Shown: positions 12,034 through 21,398 of the stretch, piece after piece
Layout: each line of letters opens with the position of its first letter
Numbering within the stretch: the first letter of the stretch is position 1
Assembly (NCBI GenBank): GCA_025504975.1
Contig: JANUWI010000003.1
Coordinates: forward strand, 1,550,001 to 1,614,000
Direction of reading: 5' to 3'
DNA from: Plenodomus lindquistii
Taxonomy: Eukaryota; Ascomycota; Dothideomycetes; Pleosporales; Leptosphaeriaceae
DNA length: 64,000 bases
Translations under genes and position numbers: made by a program
Notes under the pieces: generated by a model
Told to the model about the DNA's origin: nothing
Seen by the model: only the letters and a program-made list of their open reading frames with translations
Database searches by the model: none

Positions 12034-13046
12034 TCAAACCCTATTGGAAGTATCTTCATCATGCAGTGTCCTCCCGCGGTGCTTTACGCCTGTGTCATAG
12101 GACGTCTTGCAACGTACGAAGACTCGAATCCCAGTGGCGGGAGCAGTTATCCACCTCACTTCTTCTTCCGTCAGCCACCTGTGCCTATAAGGGCACCTCT
12201 CAGCGAGCGGACAAGCCTCACGCGTACAGAATATCTTGTAGCAAAGGTTGAAGTCTGCCGGTGCAGGTTTGTAGCTAGTCCACCTGCCAATGTACGTTCG
12301 TGGATGTACCCAACTGCGCGGGACCGGCAGAGCAGACTTTCTCCAGTCAAGTGCGGGGTATTCGTGGACGGCGGGTGTCTCTGCGGGCTCAGGCTCAGGC
12401 TCAGGTGCAGGCGGGCGAGCTCTGCCAAGTATGATGTTGTTCAGCACGTTGTTCACCCTAGGCGACAAAATAGCAAATCGTGGGACAGCAATATTATCGT
12501 AGTTTATGGGTCGTGGAGTTGGGCTATTGTAGTCCCATCCTCGCACGGGGTCTACCAGAAATGTTAGAAATCTTTTGGCAACTATTCCAGCAAGAATGAA
12601 CTTACTGGGCACGATGGTAGGCGGGCGAGTTGGGACGTCCTAATATTGTCGTAGACTATGCGCTGGAGGCTGTCGCGCGGGCCGCAGGCGCTGCTCCTCC
12701 GCCAAGGCTTGTTCAATTAGGGCCAGATTAGAATGAAGCCAGAATGAGAAGACTGGGAGTTGAACTTACAGGTTTGGGTCGAACGGGTTGGAACCAGAGG
12801 AGGCGGCGTGGGCGGACGCACATAACCGTTGGCCTTGACGTCGGCGATCTTGGCCCTGACGGCCTCGATGGTCATCGACTCCGCGTCAATATCCTCAAAC
12901 GCGCGGTAAACTGACACATGGTTAGCCTAGAATTGATGTCATTCTCTAGAATTCGTACCAGCCTCACACCTCAGACCAGCAATGACAATGAGGCGGTTCT
13001 GATAGGAAATCCATCGCCAGTCTTCAGGAGTGATGTCATCAGGTCG
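12034..13046 (-). pseudogene. CCCH-like zinc-finger gene with an in-frame TAG; 5' end unresolved
   Basis: Four exons on the minus strand keep one frame: 12968..13046, 12770..12910, 12606..12707 and 12034..12551. Introns are 57, 62 and 54 bp with good donors (gtgagg, gtaagt, gtaagt) and CTAAC-like branch sites. The product includes ITPEDWRWISYQNRLIV, an acidic/Pro-rich middle and CYKIFCTREACPLAERCPYRH, which fits C-x4-C-x5-C-x3-H, a CCCH-type zinc finger often involved in RNA binding. Codon 12642..12640 in exon 3 is TAG, and no alternative acceptor avoids it while keeping frame. So the gene is either disabled by a nonsense change (CAG to TAG or TGG to TAG), or the stop is recoded. The first exon and ATG were not found. 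The function is unknown. Confidence 0.5.
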
Positions 13047-14340
13047 CTGTGGGCATATTTCACATGGTCAATTCCTGCCCCAACGCGAGGACCCTATCAT
13101 CGGGTGGCCACGTTGAAGACATCGTCGTGGGGAAGGTGAGCCTTGGTAAAGGTCGTGGAGAAAGTGGACCTGAGTGGAAGTCGTGGAGAAGAAGAGCTTG
13201 AGTGAAAGCCGTGGAGAAGAAGTGCTTGCACAAACGCTCAGCGAAAGGAATCGAAACAATACGTGCAAACTGGGAATAGTGAAAAGATGAGGAGTTGAGA
13301 GACTGAAGCATCGAGGCAGGAGGAGGGGAACAAGAGTTGTCGAGCTCCAAGCTCTGACCACCGCTTACCTAACACGTGAGATGCAATCGAGGCAGGAACG
13401 GTGCTGTCACCCCACCAAAGACAGCGGTAGAATCACGAAGAAGGAATGAAAAGTGAAAGTGAATTGCCATCTCACCCCTTGACTCATCTTGTGCAAAGCG
13501 AATCGTAGTAGTGTCAGCTTAACTGTAAACTGTGCCATGCTTTGGAATGAAGCTGGAGGGCGACAACTATGGCTGTTCGAGAAGAACCGCGATACGTGAT
13601 GTCACACTCCATCGCTTGAAGAAGCTGAGAGCCGAGGGACGAGTACGTATGGCGGAGCTCTGGATGCTCAGAGAAGCCCAGCGGCGACTACCTATGGTAC
13701 TTATCAGGCTCAATTTGTTCCCGCTATAACATCTCGACACCTTCCATATGATCTTCGACATAACCGCAGTCATACCGCTCATCTAACGAATCCAGTCTGG
13801 ATATAGGACACCGGTCCATTTGGCACTGCTGAAGTGAAAGTAGCAGCGAAACCTTGCAATTGCTGTAATAATCCGGAACGGCCTACTCCAGCGCTTTTGG
13901 CGTACAAACTCGTCATGTCTATCAGCAGCAAGATAGCTTCGAGTTTGGTCATCATGAAGACTTCAGCACTCTCCGTGTCGGTGGTCGAACTTCGTGGTGC
14001 TCGCGTTGATTGTGTTGTAGCTTCTCTGACCCATGTTGTTATAAGGACCAATACCACATCCTTCGATGGCGATAGTATAATCCTCGAGCAACGTGCACAG
14101 CCGCTTTAAATCCGGACCTGAACCACCTGGAACCGGTTCCCTTGTCTCGCACGGCGCCCTAGGACCCGTCGATGATGCGTCGTTGATTATACGAGGATGG
14201 CTACCGCAACAGCAGCTATCTTTCCAGCCAGATTGAACCTCGTCAAGCAATCTGAAAGACGGCAAAGCTCCAACACTTGTTCCGTCATTAGGAGTATCTG
14301 AGACGGATCTCGAATTCTTGAGTGACCTGAACTTGAGGAA
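13047..14340. other. Intergenic region with two orphan minus-strand frames
   Basis: Two overlapping minus-strand frames (13779..14057 and 13963..14361) look mildly protein-like, the second opening with MAAVPDYFLKFRSLKN. They could be exons of one small gene, but I could not join them with convincing splice sites and recognise no family. The upstream exon of the CCCH-like gene may lie near 13.06-13.5 kb. Confidence 0.3.
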
Positions 14341-14510
14341 ATAATCCGGTACAGCCGCCATAGTAGGTTAGAGGCTATACAAAGGCCTCTAAACAAGAAG
14401 CGTAGACTCTGCGGATAGTCAAAGAATCATCCGTACCATGTTCAGTCTACGTGTTGTCTTCTCGCTATCTTGTAGACCGGACGTCTCTCTAGTGTCGTGA
14501 GGCGAGGACA
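14341..14510 (+). repeat. Diverged direct repeat, copy A
   Basis: This segment matches 15026..15190 in the same orientation. Both open with ataatccg(g/c)tacagcc and share tagactctgc near the middle, then agtctacgtgttg and a tagaccggacgt/taaaccagacgt end. Identity is partial and spread across about 170 bp. The origin is unknown. Confidence 0.6.
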
Positions 14511-14815
14511 TGGTAATTACGCGCTAGGGAACCTGGCCGCTCGGCTACTCAAGGCTCTCGGAAAGCTTGCCGACGGTACGACCCATCCCACCTTCCCGGC
14601 ATATCGAGCATCGTGAATCTACCTACTTGCTTTGCTCCAAACACCACTCTTGGAACCCTTCAGGTAAACTCAGAGCTGTGCCTTAACAAATTGTGTCATC
14701 AGCAGGATTTTCTCAGTGACCCCGAGTAAGAAACGCCCAAGTGAACACACAAAGCAGGCATGGCCCCTCCCCCCCCCCGCCGCAGGCGTATGGTGCCCGG
14801 GGGAAATCGTGTGGT
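14511..14815 (+). pseudogene. Degraded partial copy of the 5' end of the DapA-family gene
   Basis: The stretch aligns with 18070..18345, that is, the leader and first ~15 codons of the DapA-family aldolase. Shared blocks include cggctactcaaggc, ggcatatcgagca, gagctgtg, cgagtaagaa, atggcccctccccc and gcgtatggtg. The copy then diverges abruptly inside the coding part, so it never held a complete gene at this site, or the rest is lost. It lies 3.5 kb upstream of the intact gene in the same orientation. Confidence 0.7.
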
Positions 14816-15025
14816 ACTGAGTTGGTTGTTTTTGTATCCTCTACTGCTTCACGTTAGGCCTGTTCTTCTTTCACACGAGGCTTTGTATCTTCCACGCCTT
14901 CACTGTAAATAGATTGCTTTCGTTTCGATATGATCTTATACACGATACGATCGATTGCCTTTCATGTCTTTGCTATATCACCTCACTGCTTGTGTACCCT
15001 GTGCCTGCATTCTACTCTCTAGAGA

Positions 15026-15190
15026 TAATCCGCTACAGCCACCGCAGGAGGCCACAGGCTTTACAAGGGCATCTATACGCAGTCAGTAGACTCTGCAGGT
15101 AGTCTTAGACTCGCCTGCGTTATTTTTAGTCTACGTGTTGCCTTTTTGGTATGCTGTAAACCAGACGTTTATGCTCGCGTGGTGACCTTT
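15026..15190 (+). repeat. Diverged direct repeat, copy B
   Basis: This is the partner of 14341..14510, separated from it by about 500 bp that includes the DapA-family fragment. The two copies suggest a local duplication that has since decayed. Confidence 0.6.
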
Positions 15191-15371
15191 CCACTTTGCA
15201 ATGGCCCTCTCGCATGGACTCATCTACCTCAGAGCTGATTGTCCATTCATCGATGGTGTTCAATCCCAGGCAGAGCGAAGTGATACACGGAGAGTGGTAA
15301 ATGGAGGAGAGCATCGAAGTACCAATACAGGTATGAGGAACGTTATCAGCAATGTGACATGAGGCGCAACG

Positions 15372-15470
15372 TGGAGGGCGGCCATGGCAAGGATGGGGGA
15401 TATGGGGGATGCATAGGAAGCGATTATTATGGCGCTTTGGGATGTGGAAGGATGAGGGACGTTGAGGGGT
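15372..15470 (+). pseudogene. RIP-mutated fragment of the SKI3 3' end
   Basis: About 100 bp aligns with 8347..8437, the last coding part of SKI3. The shared blocks include atggcgc(c/t)ttgggatgtgga and a ggg-rich tail. Nearly all differences in the clearest part are C-to-T or G-to-A relative to the functional gene (gttgtcatgg to attattatgg, gaggggtgg to gaaggatga), the signature of repeat-induced point mutation on both strands. It has no start, stop or long frame. Confidence 0.7.
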
Positions 15471-15672
15471 CTGTCTGGGTAGAGTAAATTGTTGAGTTTG
15501 GGGTGGTGCACGTAATGGCATTTGATCATAGTTTACTGGAGAGTTACACTCCTTTGCACTTCAATCCATGCGCTGATTGCAAATTCGTAAATTACATACA
15601 CGAAGAAGGCAAAACCAATAACGCATCGTAAGACAAACTATCATACAAATCATCAAATTACGACATAAACTC

Positions 15673-17335
15673 TCAAGCCTTTACTCCAGTATCCGTTGCC
15701 CCTGGGACGGCAGTCTCATCTCTCTTCTCGGAAGGTAGCCTAGCTCTTGGCTTACCCCTCTGCGACACTGTCGTCCTCCCCACTGCTGTAGAAGTAGAAG
15801 TAAGAGGTACCGTCTCCCACTCCACGCCGAAAAGCGAGCCTCGCGGTGTCTTGGGGCCCGCCGAGGCTTGTACACCGAGGGTGACGAACATAGACGGCGT
15901 TGACGAAGGTTGAGTAAACAGGGTCGATGTGGAAGGGTTCGCAGGTGAGGTGGTCAAGTTGGAGTCTTTCGATGAGCTTTCGCGGGACGTAGTGCCCAAG
16001 TTTCGACCGAATTGGAAACCAAGGGCTTGTGGCTTTGGAGTGTCGAGCGACAAGCTCTGGGGGCGTAGGCTAAGTGCGTTTTTATTTGGGATGGTGGGTT
16101 GGTCGCCTGGAGTGGGTCGTGGGGTGTTGCTGTCCTTATTCGGGGTAAGTGGCGCCACACCTGAACTTACAGTTGCAGCGGTCGTCACAGATACTGGGTC
16201 TGATCCAATTGGAAGAGCAGTGGATTCTGTGGTGATGACCACAGTCGCAGCGGGGTCCCTGGTCGTGGTTGATTTGTCTGCCTCGCGCCTCGCAGTATCT
16301 GCCGATTCGCTGTTGAGCGTAGCCAGAGTTTTTTCGATCAATCCTTTCTCGACGTTTACTATCTCTCTCTCTTCTGATTTCGAGGATGGGACAGGCGCCA
16401 CTGACTTGGGCGACAGGTCTGGGGTTGGAAGAGCCATTGTTGGTGGCACAATGGAACGCTTTGCGGTAGCCATGTCGGCGCGTGTGCATGAATCGACTTG
16501 TTCGTGATTTGCTCTGCCAAAGGCTGGGATTCCATGGCCAAAGAGTACGCCCTTCGCGTGGTACCAGCTAGCTGGCTGAAGAATAGCTGCTGACCCAAAC
16601 ATCTTGGATACGCCTCGTTGCATGAACCGCAGGGCTACGTCGTAGATAAAGTCCTGCGGCAACACGTGCTGCCCCTCGCGCAACCACTCGGCTCTGCCTG
16701 ACTCAACGTACAGATCGACGATGAGCTTTCGGGCTTGATTGCCAGCAGCAGTCTGCTCGTACAGCGTCTTTGTTGCTGACGCTGGGAGTACTTCCTCAAT
16801 ACTGAGAACATGCAGATTCGGCGTCACCTTCTCAAGAAACAAGGCATGCATACCATCCAACACTAGATTCACCGCTTGCAAGTCTTGAAGCTCCATACAT
16901 AGCACGTACAGGCGACACAGCTTCGTCCACTCCTCTGGCCCTTTAGTGACGAGCTGATTCGCGTACAAAAGATTGACGTAACGACGGAAATCATCCGGTT
17001 GCTGCCCCTTCAGAGACACACAAAAGGTGGCCGTTTTCAGGGCGATAGGAGAGCTGGGAGTGATACATCTTGCGACGCAGGCGGACCGTCGTACGAACAG
17101 TTCCCGATGGACAAAGAACTCTGCCTGCGGATCGCCGTCCCCTACGAGGACTCGTAGGATCTCTGCGCCACGACTATGGATACGTGAGAAGAGCTTTCCG
17201 TACACTACCAAGAAGAATGTCTTACATTGTAGCTTCATGTTCTGCGACGCGAAGAGCCAGCTCTCCTGATGCGTTTTCAAGGCTTTTGGCTACCAAGAAT
17301 GGCGAAGCCGCAACGTTTTGGCGTGAGGATGACAT
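15673..17335 (-). CDS. BTB/POZ domain protein
   Basis: Exon 1 (17226..17335, ATG at 17335) and exon 2 (15673..17173), joined across a 52 bp intron (gtaaga...atag), encode 536 residues. Starting at 17335 gives a continuous N-terminus ending in HEATIRGAEILRVLVGDG, better than any start inside the intron. Residues ~35-140 are a fungal BTB/POZ fold: FFVHRELFVRRSACV, then YVNLLYANQLV and LYVLCMELQDLQAVNLVLD. A helical region with AGNQARKLIVDLYVESG follows. The C-terminal ~270 residues are Ser/Thr/Pro-rich and disordered. BTB domains mediate dimerisation and Cullin-3 adaptor contacts; the partner here is unknown. Confidence 0.8.
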
Positions 17336-18294
17336 CTTGTTGGGAGAAGTATACATCAAGCTGGTGTGTTGCCACTTCTGCGATCAGATTATCCTATATA
17401 ATGTTTCCTCGCCGCCCCTCGGCTTGCGCAACGCTCGCGCTCAAGTCTGCCTTGCATCGTTTCAGTTTCGCAGTGCGCGGCTACCCGTATCACCGCGACC
17501 GCGAATCGACATCTAGGTTACTGGTTATTGGCTTCTGATTGATCCTGAAGGATCTGAATCATAGGCTGAGACGTTGCGATGCTTGAAGAGGTCGCGGCAT
17601 GGTCGAGCTTACTGGGTGCTGTCACTGTGTGAATCTATCGACGCAGGAGTGCGGCGCGGTCGTGCTTGAGACGCAATTATCTTCAGCCACCTCAATCTTA
17701 GGGACGATAGCATTGGTCAACGGAGGTCGCGCTGTTCCCTCCATCGCTTGGAATATGAAAGGCCGGGTGCGTTTCAAGTTGGTGGTGCCATGCTCAACGT
17801 CATAGAGAATGAGAACTGAAATGTGCCAACAACTCAAGGGTCTGCAAATATGGTCGTGCACTGAGATATGAGCACCCGTAAGCTTTGAACGCATATATTC
17901 GACAGGCCTCTTCCATTATATCGACGATCATCGCCTGAAGATATTGTGTAGCCGGATAACTTGGATTGCATCGAGTTGAATGGAAGATTGGAGAGCTTCG
18001 ACGTGTCTTCTGTCGTTGATAGTCGTAGATGAGTAAAGGTATTGTGTGGTGCGAGTGCCCCACGCAACACCGGCAGAATGACGCCAGGAATCTTGACCGC
18101 GCGGCTACTCAAGGCATTCGGCAAGCCTCCCGACTTCGATCCATCCCCCCTTCCTGGCATATCGAGCACCTGGATAACACTTGCTTGTTCTTCTTCAAAA
18201 TCAGTTCGTCAAACCCTTGAGGGCGATCAAGAGCTGTGACGTGACAAAGTGTGCCGTCAACAGGAATTTCTCGTTGGCCTCGCCGAGTAAGAAG
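17336..18294. other. Intergenic region between BTB gene and DapA-family gene
   Basis: No supported gene. The right part (18070..18294) is the leader of the DapA-family gene that is also present, degraded, at 14.5 kb. The BTB and DapA-family genes are divergent, so both promoters should lie here. Confidence 0.5.
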
Positions 18295-19236
18295 ATGGCC
18301 CCTCCCCCCACCGCGGGCGTATGGTGTCCTGCGGTCACGTTTTATGACACGACAACCGCCCATTTGGACCTCGACGCCCAAAAGAAATACTTCTCTTACC
18401 TGTCGAAATCCGGCCTTACTGGTCTGGTAATTCTGGGCTCGAATGCCGAAGCCTTCTTGCTCACACGTGACGAGAAGATCGCGTTGGTGAAGGCTGCGCG
18501 GGAAGCAGTTGGGCCAGATTATCCGTTGATGGTTGGTGTAAGCGGATTCTCGGTCGCCCAAGTGCTGGAGAACATCAAGGATGCGGTGGCCGCCGGGGCG
18601 AACTACGGCCTTCTACTACCAGCCGCCTACTACGGCGCAGCGACATCAAAGGAGGTGGTCACTGGATTCTATGACGAGGTCGCGCAAAGAGGCGACCTCC
18701 CCATCGTCATCTACAACTTCCCAGGCATATGTAACGGCGTCGACCTGGACTCCGTCACCATCGCCGACCTCGCAAAGCGCAACCCTGGAAAGATTGTAGG
18801 AGTCAAGTTGACATGTGGTTCGGTGGCCAAGATCACGCGATTATGTGCGGAACTCCCTTCCGACAAGTTCTCGACATATGCCGGTCAGGCTGATTGGTTG
18901 GTGGCTGGTCTCGCAGTTGGAAGCGCAGGCTGTGTCTCAGCGTTCAGCAATGTATTCCCCAAGGTTTGCTCCAAAGTCTACGAATTGTACACGAGTGGGA
19001 AGACACAAGAAGCGCTAGAGCTACATCGCAAAGCAGCGCTTGCGGAGAGCCCAATCAAAGCGGGAATTGCACCAACAAAGCACGCAGTCAGTCAGTACAG
19101 CGCAAAATTGGCGGGGATCGAGGGCGCAGAAGACAAACTTAAGCCAAGGAAGCCATATCTACCGGTCGGCGACGCCATCAAGACAAGTGTGAAGAGTGCA
19201 ATGGATGATCTGGCTTCCATTGAGAAATCTCTATGA
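18295..19236 (+). CDS. Dihydrodipicolinate synthase (DapA/NAL) family class I aldolase
   Basis: An intronless frame of 313 residues, from the ATG in aagATGGCC (the longer upstream frame lacks an ATG). It shows the family's (beta/alpha)8-barrel marks: substrate-carboxylate loop GSNAE at 48-52 (classically GTTGE), Tyr140 in YNFPG, and the Schiff-base lysine Lys171 in VGVKLTCG. In fungi lysine is made by the aminoadipate route, so a true DHDPS role is unlikely. Relatives act as 4-hydroxy-2-oxoglutarate, keto-deoxy-sugar or similar pyruvate-forming aldolases; the substrate cannot be told from sequence. No mitochondrial leader is obvious from this start. A decayed copy of its 5' end lies 3.5 kb upstream. 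Confidence 0.85.
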   Translation: MAPPPTAGVWCPAVTFYDTTTAHLDLDAQKKYFSYLSKSGLTGLVILGSNAEAFLLTRDEKIALVKAAREAVGPDYPLMVGVSGFSVAQVLENIKDAVAAGANYGLLLPAAYYGAATSKEVVTGFYDEVAQRGDLPIVIYNFPGICNGVDLDSVTIADLAKRNPGKIVGVKLTCGSVAKITRLCAELPSDKFSTYAGQADWLVAGLAVGSAGCVSAFSNVFPKVCSKVYELYTSGKTQEALELHRKAALAESPIKAGIAPTKHAVSQYSAKLAGIEGAEDKLKPRKPYLPVGDAIKTSVKSAMDDLASIEKSL

Positions 19237-19387
19237 TACATATGCTACGTAGACCAGGTGTAGCGTCCTCCAAAGGGTTTCCATGTTGAGCATCCAATCA
19301 ACCTTGCTCAACTCCAAAGTCTACCGACAGTGTACCAATCGAAGTGACGCCATATCGAGATGGAGCGGTGTGAACATTTCTAACGTT

Positions 19388-19977
19388 CTAACAGGTGAAG
19401 CCACAGTCTACGTCATACCACTAAATGAAGGTCAGTCGAGATACATACACAATCACCCCTCCAAAAAACTCACCCGGTACGTGACCCATGGCTTGTTGTT
19501 CTTGCAATCCAGCGATCCTGGGCCCCAGTTCTTGCGGCGCTTACACTGGTACTGCTCATGGTCCCTCCAGCTCTTGAAACCGTCAGACATTGCGCCATAG
19601 TGGTACTCGACGTGTGTCCAGTCCTTCCACTCAAAGTAGAACATCTCGTCGTAAATCTTGAAGTCAGCCCACTGATGGCTGCCGCTGAGCACAACTTCCT
19701 CAGAGACGGGCTTTCCAAGACCGGGGATCTCGTTGCCATGCTCGTCGCGAATATAGCTCAATTTGAGGTAGACGTTGCTCGCGCCGCGGTCGTCGCACTG
19801 CTCCCACACTTTGGCGTAGAAGGTACACCAGCCGTGGAGATGCAGGGTCTTGACGTCGTTGTTGCTGGAGTTTGAGGTGCCATTGAAGAGCTCGAAAGAG
19901 GTGATGTTGGTAGCCGGGGTCTCGGCGAGGATGGTTAGACAGAGGAAGCCCAAAAGGGCGAGAATCTTGAAGAGCAT
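19388..19977 (-). CDS. Small secreted six-cysteine protein, effector candidate
   Basis: Exon 1 (19474..19977, ATG at 19977) ends at a GTGAGT donor. A 53 bp intron leads in phase to a tiny exon 2 (19388..19420) adding WYDVDCGFTC and a stop. The product is 178 residues. It opens with a signal peptide (MLFKILALLGFLCLTILA) and has Asn-linked glycosylation sites (NIT, NGT, NSS). After the signal peptide there are six cysteines, two of them contributed only by the last exon. Reading through the donor instead would end after VSFLEG and leave four cysteines. Aromatic-rich segments such as DEMFYFEWKDWTHVEYHY follow. I recognise no family. Size, secretion and even cysteine number fit fungal effectors or cell-wall proteins. 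Confidence 0.7.
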
Positions 19978-20378
19978 GGTTGCGATTGATCTTGCAAGGT
20001 CTTGGCAACCGATGTGAGTGTGGGTTTTGAAGAAGGGCGACAGTTGAGGAACGGCAACAGCGAAGATTATATCAACCCTCTTCCGCACTCGCTTAGCGTT
20101 TGGATAAGAGGTTGGTGATTCATGATACGGCGGTGAAGGGTGCGGCTGGGCTTGCAAACAACAAGCAAACGAAAGCTTCGAGGGCGTCACCTGAGTACTT
20201 CATTCGCCACCACGAAGACCCGTTTGGGTAAAAATAATAATCGCGCACCTGGACAAAGCGTCTGGGTTCGAGCGCTCTACTGCGGGCACCCTTGGATACA
20301 AAGATCGCCTCGTCCTCGAATACATTCTCACCTCTTTCTTTCCTCAACCACGTAACAGCGCACACCGCTTTCTCAAGT

Positions 20379-21398
20379 ATGCAGGCCAGTCTCAATCGCT
20401 CACAACACTCAACTAATGTCGCTCAGGCACCTGTCGCTTGCAATACATTCGCCATTCCTCGAACTGTGAACCACGAGACCTCTGCGATGGCGACATCTTG
20501 CCGTTTACTCGACCTTCCAGCGGAACTCCGCAACCTAATCTACGAATATGCTCTCACTTCCAACAACGGAAAACTCTTCGTTCGCGATCCGGAGCCTCTT
20601 CAGGACATTCCTGAAGACATGCGCGTCGATTATGAAGAAGAGCTTGACACATACTATAAGGCACCATATTCGCACGGAATCAAGCTGTGCATCACGACCG
20701 AGCTCGACTCAGAGATGAATCAGCTCAAATACGTGTGTAAGCAACTTCATCAAGAGACCAAACGCCTCACCATAGGCCTCAATGAAATCGTGTTTCTGGA
20801 AGATGATCAATGCCCCGTCGAGCCAGCAGAACAGTTTGTGCGCTTCATACGACAGTGCAGCCAACCATACTTGTCGAAAGCCAAGACAGTCATTCTCAAG
20901 TCAGAATCCCCAGAAGGCAGCCTCAATCCGGATCGCCAATTGGCACCGACTGCTGCAGCAAGCTCCAAATCGCCATATGGATATAGTGCCCTGAACCTCA
21001 TAGCAGACTTCTGTGTCGCCAATCCCACTGTCACGGTGCACCACTACAACAAGGACATCTTCCAGACGGCTATATGGGGAGAATTCTGGCTGCAGATACT
21101 CGTCGCACACTTGGCGACGAGAAGACCCATTCCTGCTGGACTATACGGAGATAAACACGCACCATTTTACGTTCGGACGCTTCCAAGGGTTGTGCAAATA
21201 TTCGAGGAACACCGCGTCTATCTCAATGAATGCCCAAACTTTCGCACCTTTCCACATGACGACATCTTCGATGCGAAGAATTTCAGGAGAAGAGGGCGTC
21301 GCGATGCGGTGATGAAGCGGGACACACTGCCGTATGTGGATGGTGGTATGAAGACTTGCGTCGCAGAGGTGGAGAGGATCTTTAGGGAGGGGTTTTGA
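20379..21398 (+). CDS. F-box-like hypothetical protein
   Basis: A single exon of 339 residues from ATG 20379. The hallmark is LLDLPAELRNLIYEYAL at about residues 43-59, the F-box-like helix pair found in a large fungal-specific family. The rest contains ELDSEMNQLKYVCKQLHQET, which is also typical of those proteins, and a predicted globular C-terminus. F-box-type proteins usually act as substrate receptors of SCF ubiquitin ligases, but these fungal members are mostly uncharacterised. It is divergent from the secreted six-cysteine protein, sharing a ~400 bp upstream region. Confidence 0.75.
   Translation: MQASLNRSQHSTNVAQAPVACNTFAIPRTVNHETSAMATSCRLLDLPAELRNLIYEYALTSNNGKLFVRDPEPLQDIPEDMRVDYEEELDTYYKAPYSHGIKLCITTELDSEMNQLKYVCKQLHQETKRLTIGLNEIVFLEDDQCPVEPAEQFVRFIRQCSQPYLSKAKTVILKSESPEGSLNPDRQLAPTAAASSKSPYGYSALNLIADFCVANPTVTVHHYNKDIFQTAIWGEFWLQILVAHLATRRPIPAGLYGDKHAPFYVRTLPRVVQIFEEHRVYLNECPNFRTFPHDDIFDAKNFRRRGRRDAVMKRDTLPYVDGGMKTCVAEVERIFREGF

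Noticed and set aside
13779..14361. Small gene from two overlapping minus-strand frames
   Set aside because: No convincing splice junction joins them and no family is recognisable; left as orphan frames.
20255..20300. T-loop-like ggttcgag near 20265
   Set aside because: No acceptor, D-arm or anticodon-arm pairing around it, so not a tRNA.
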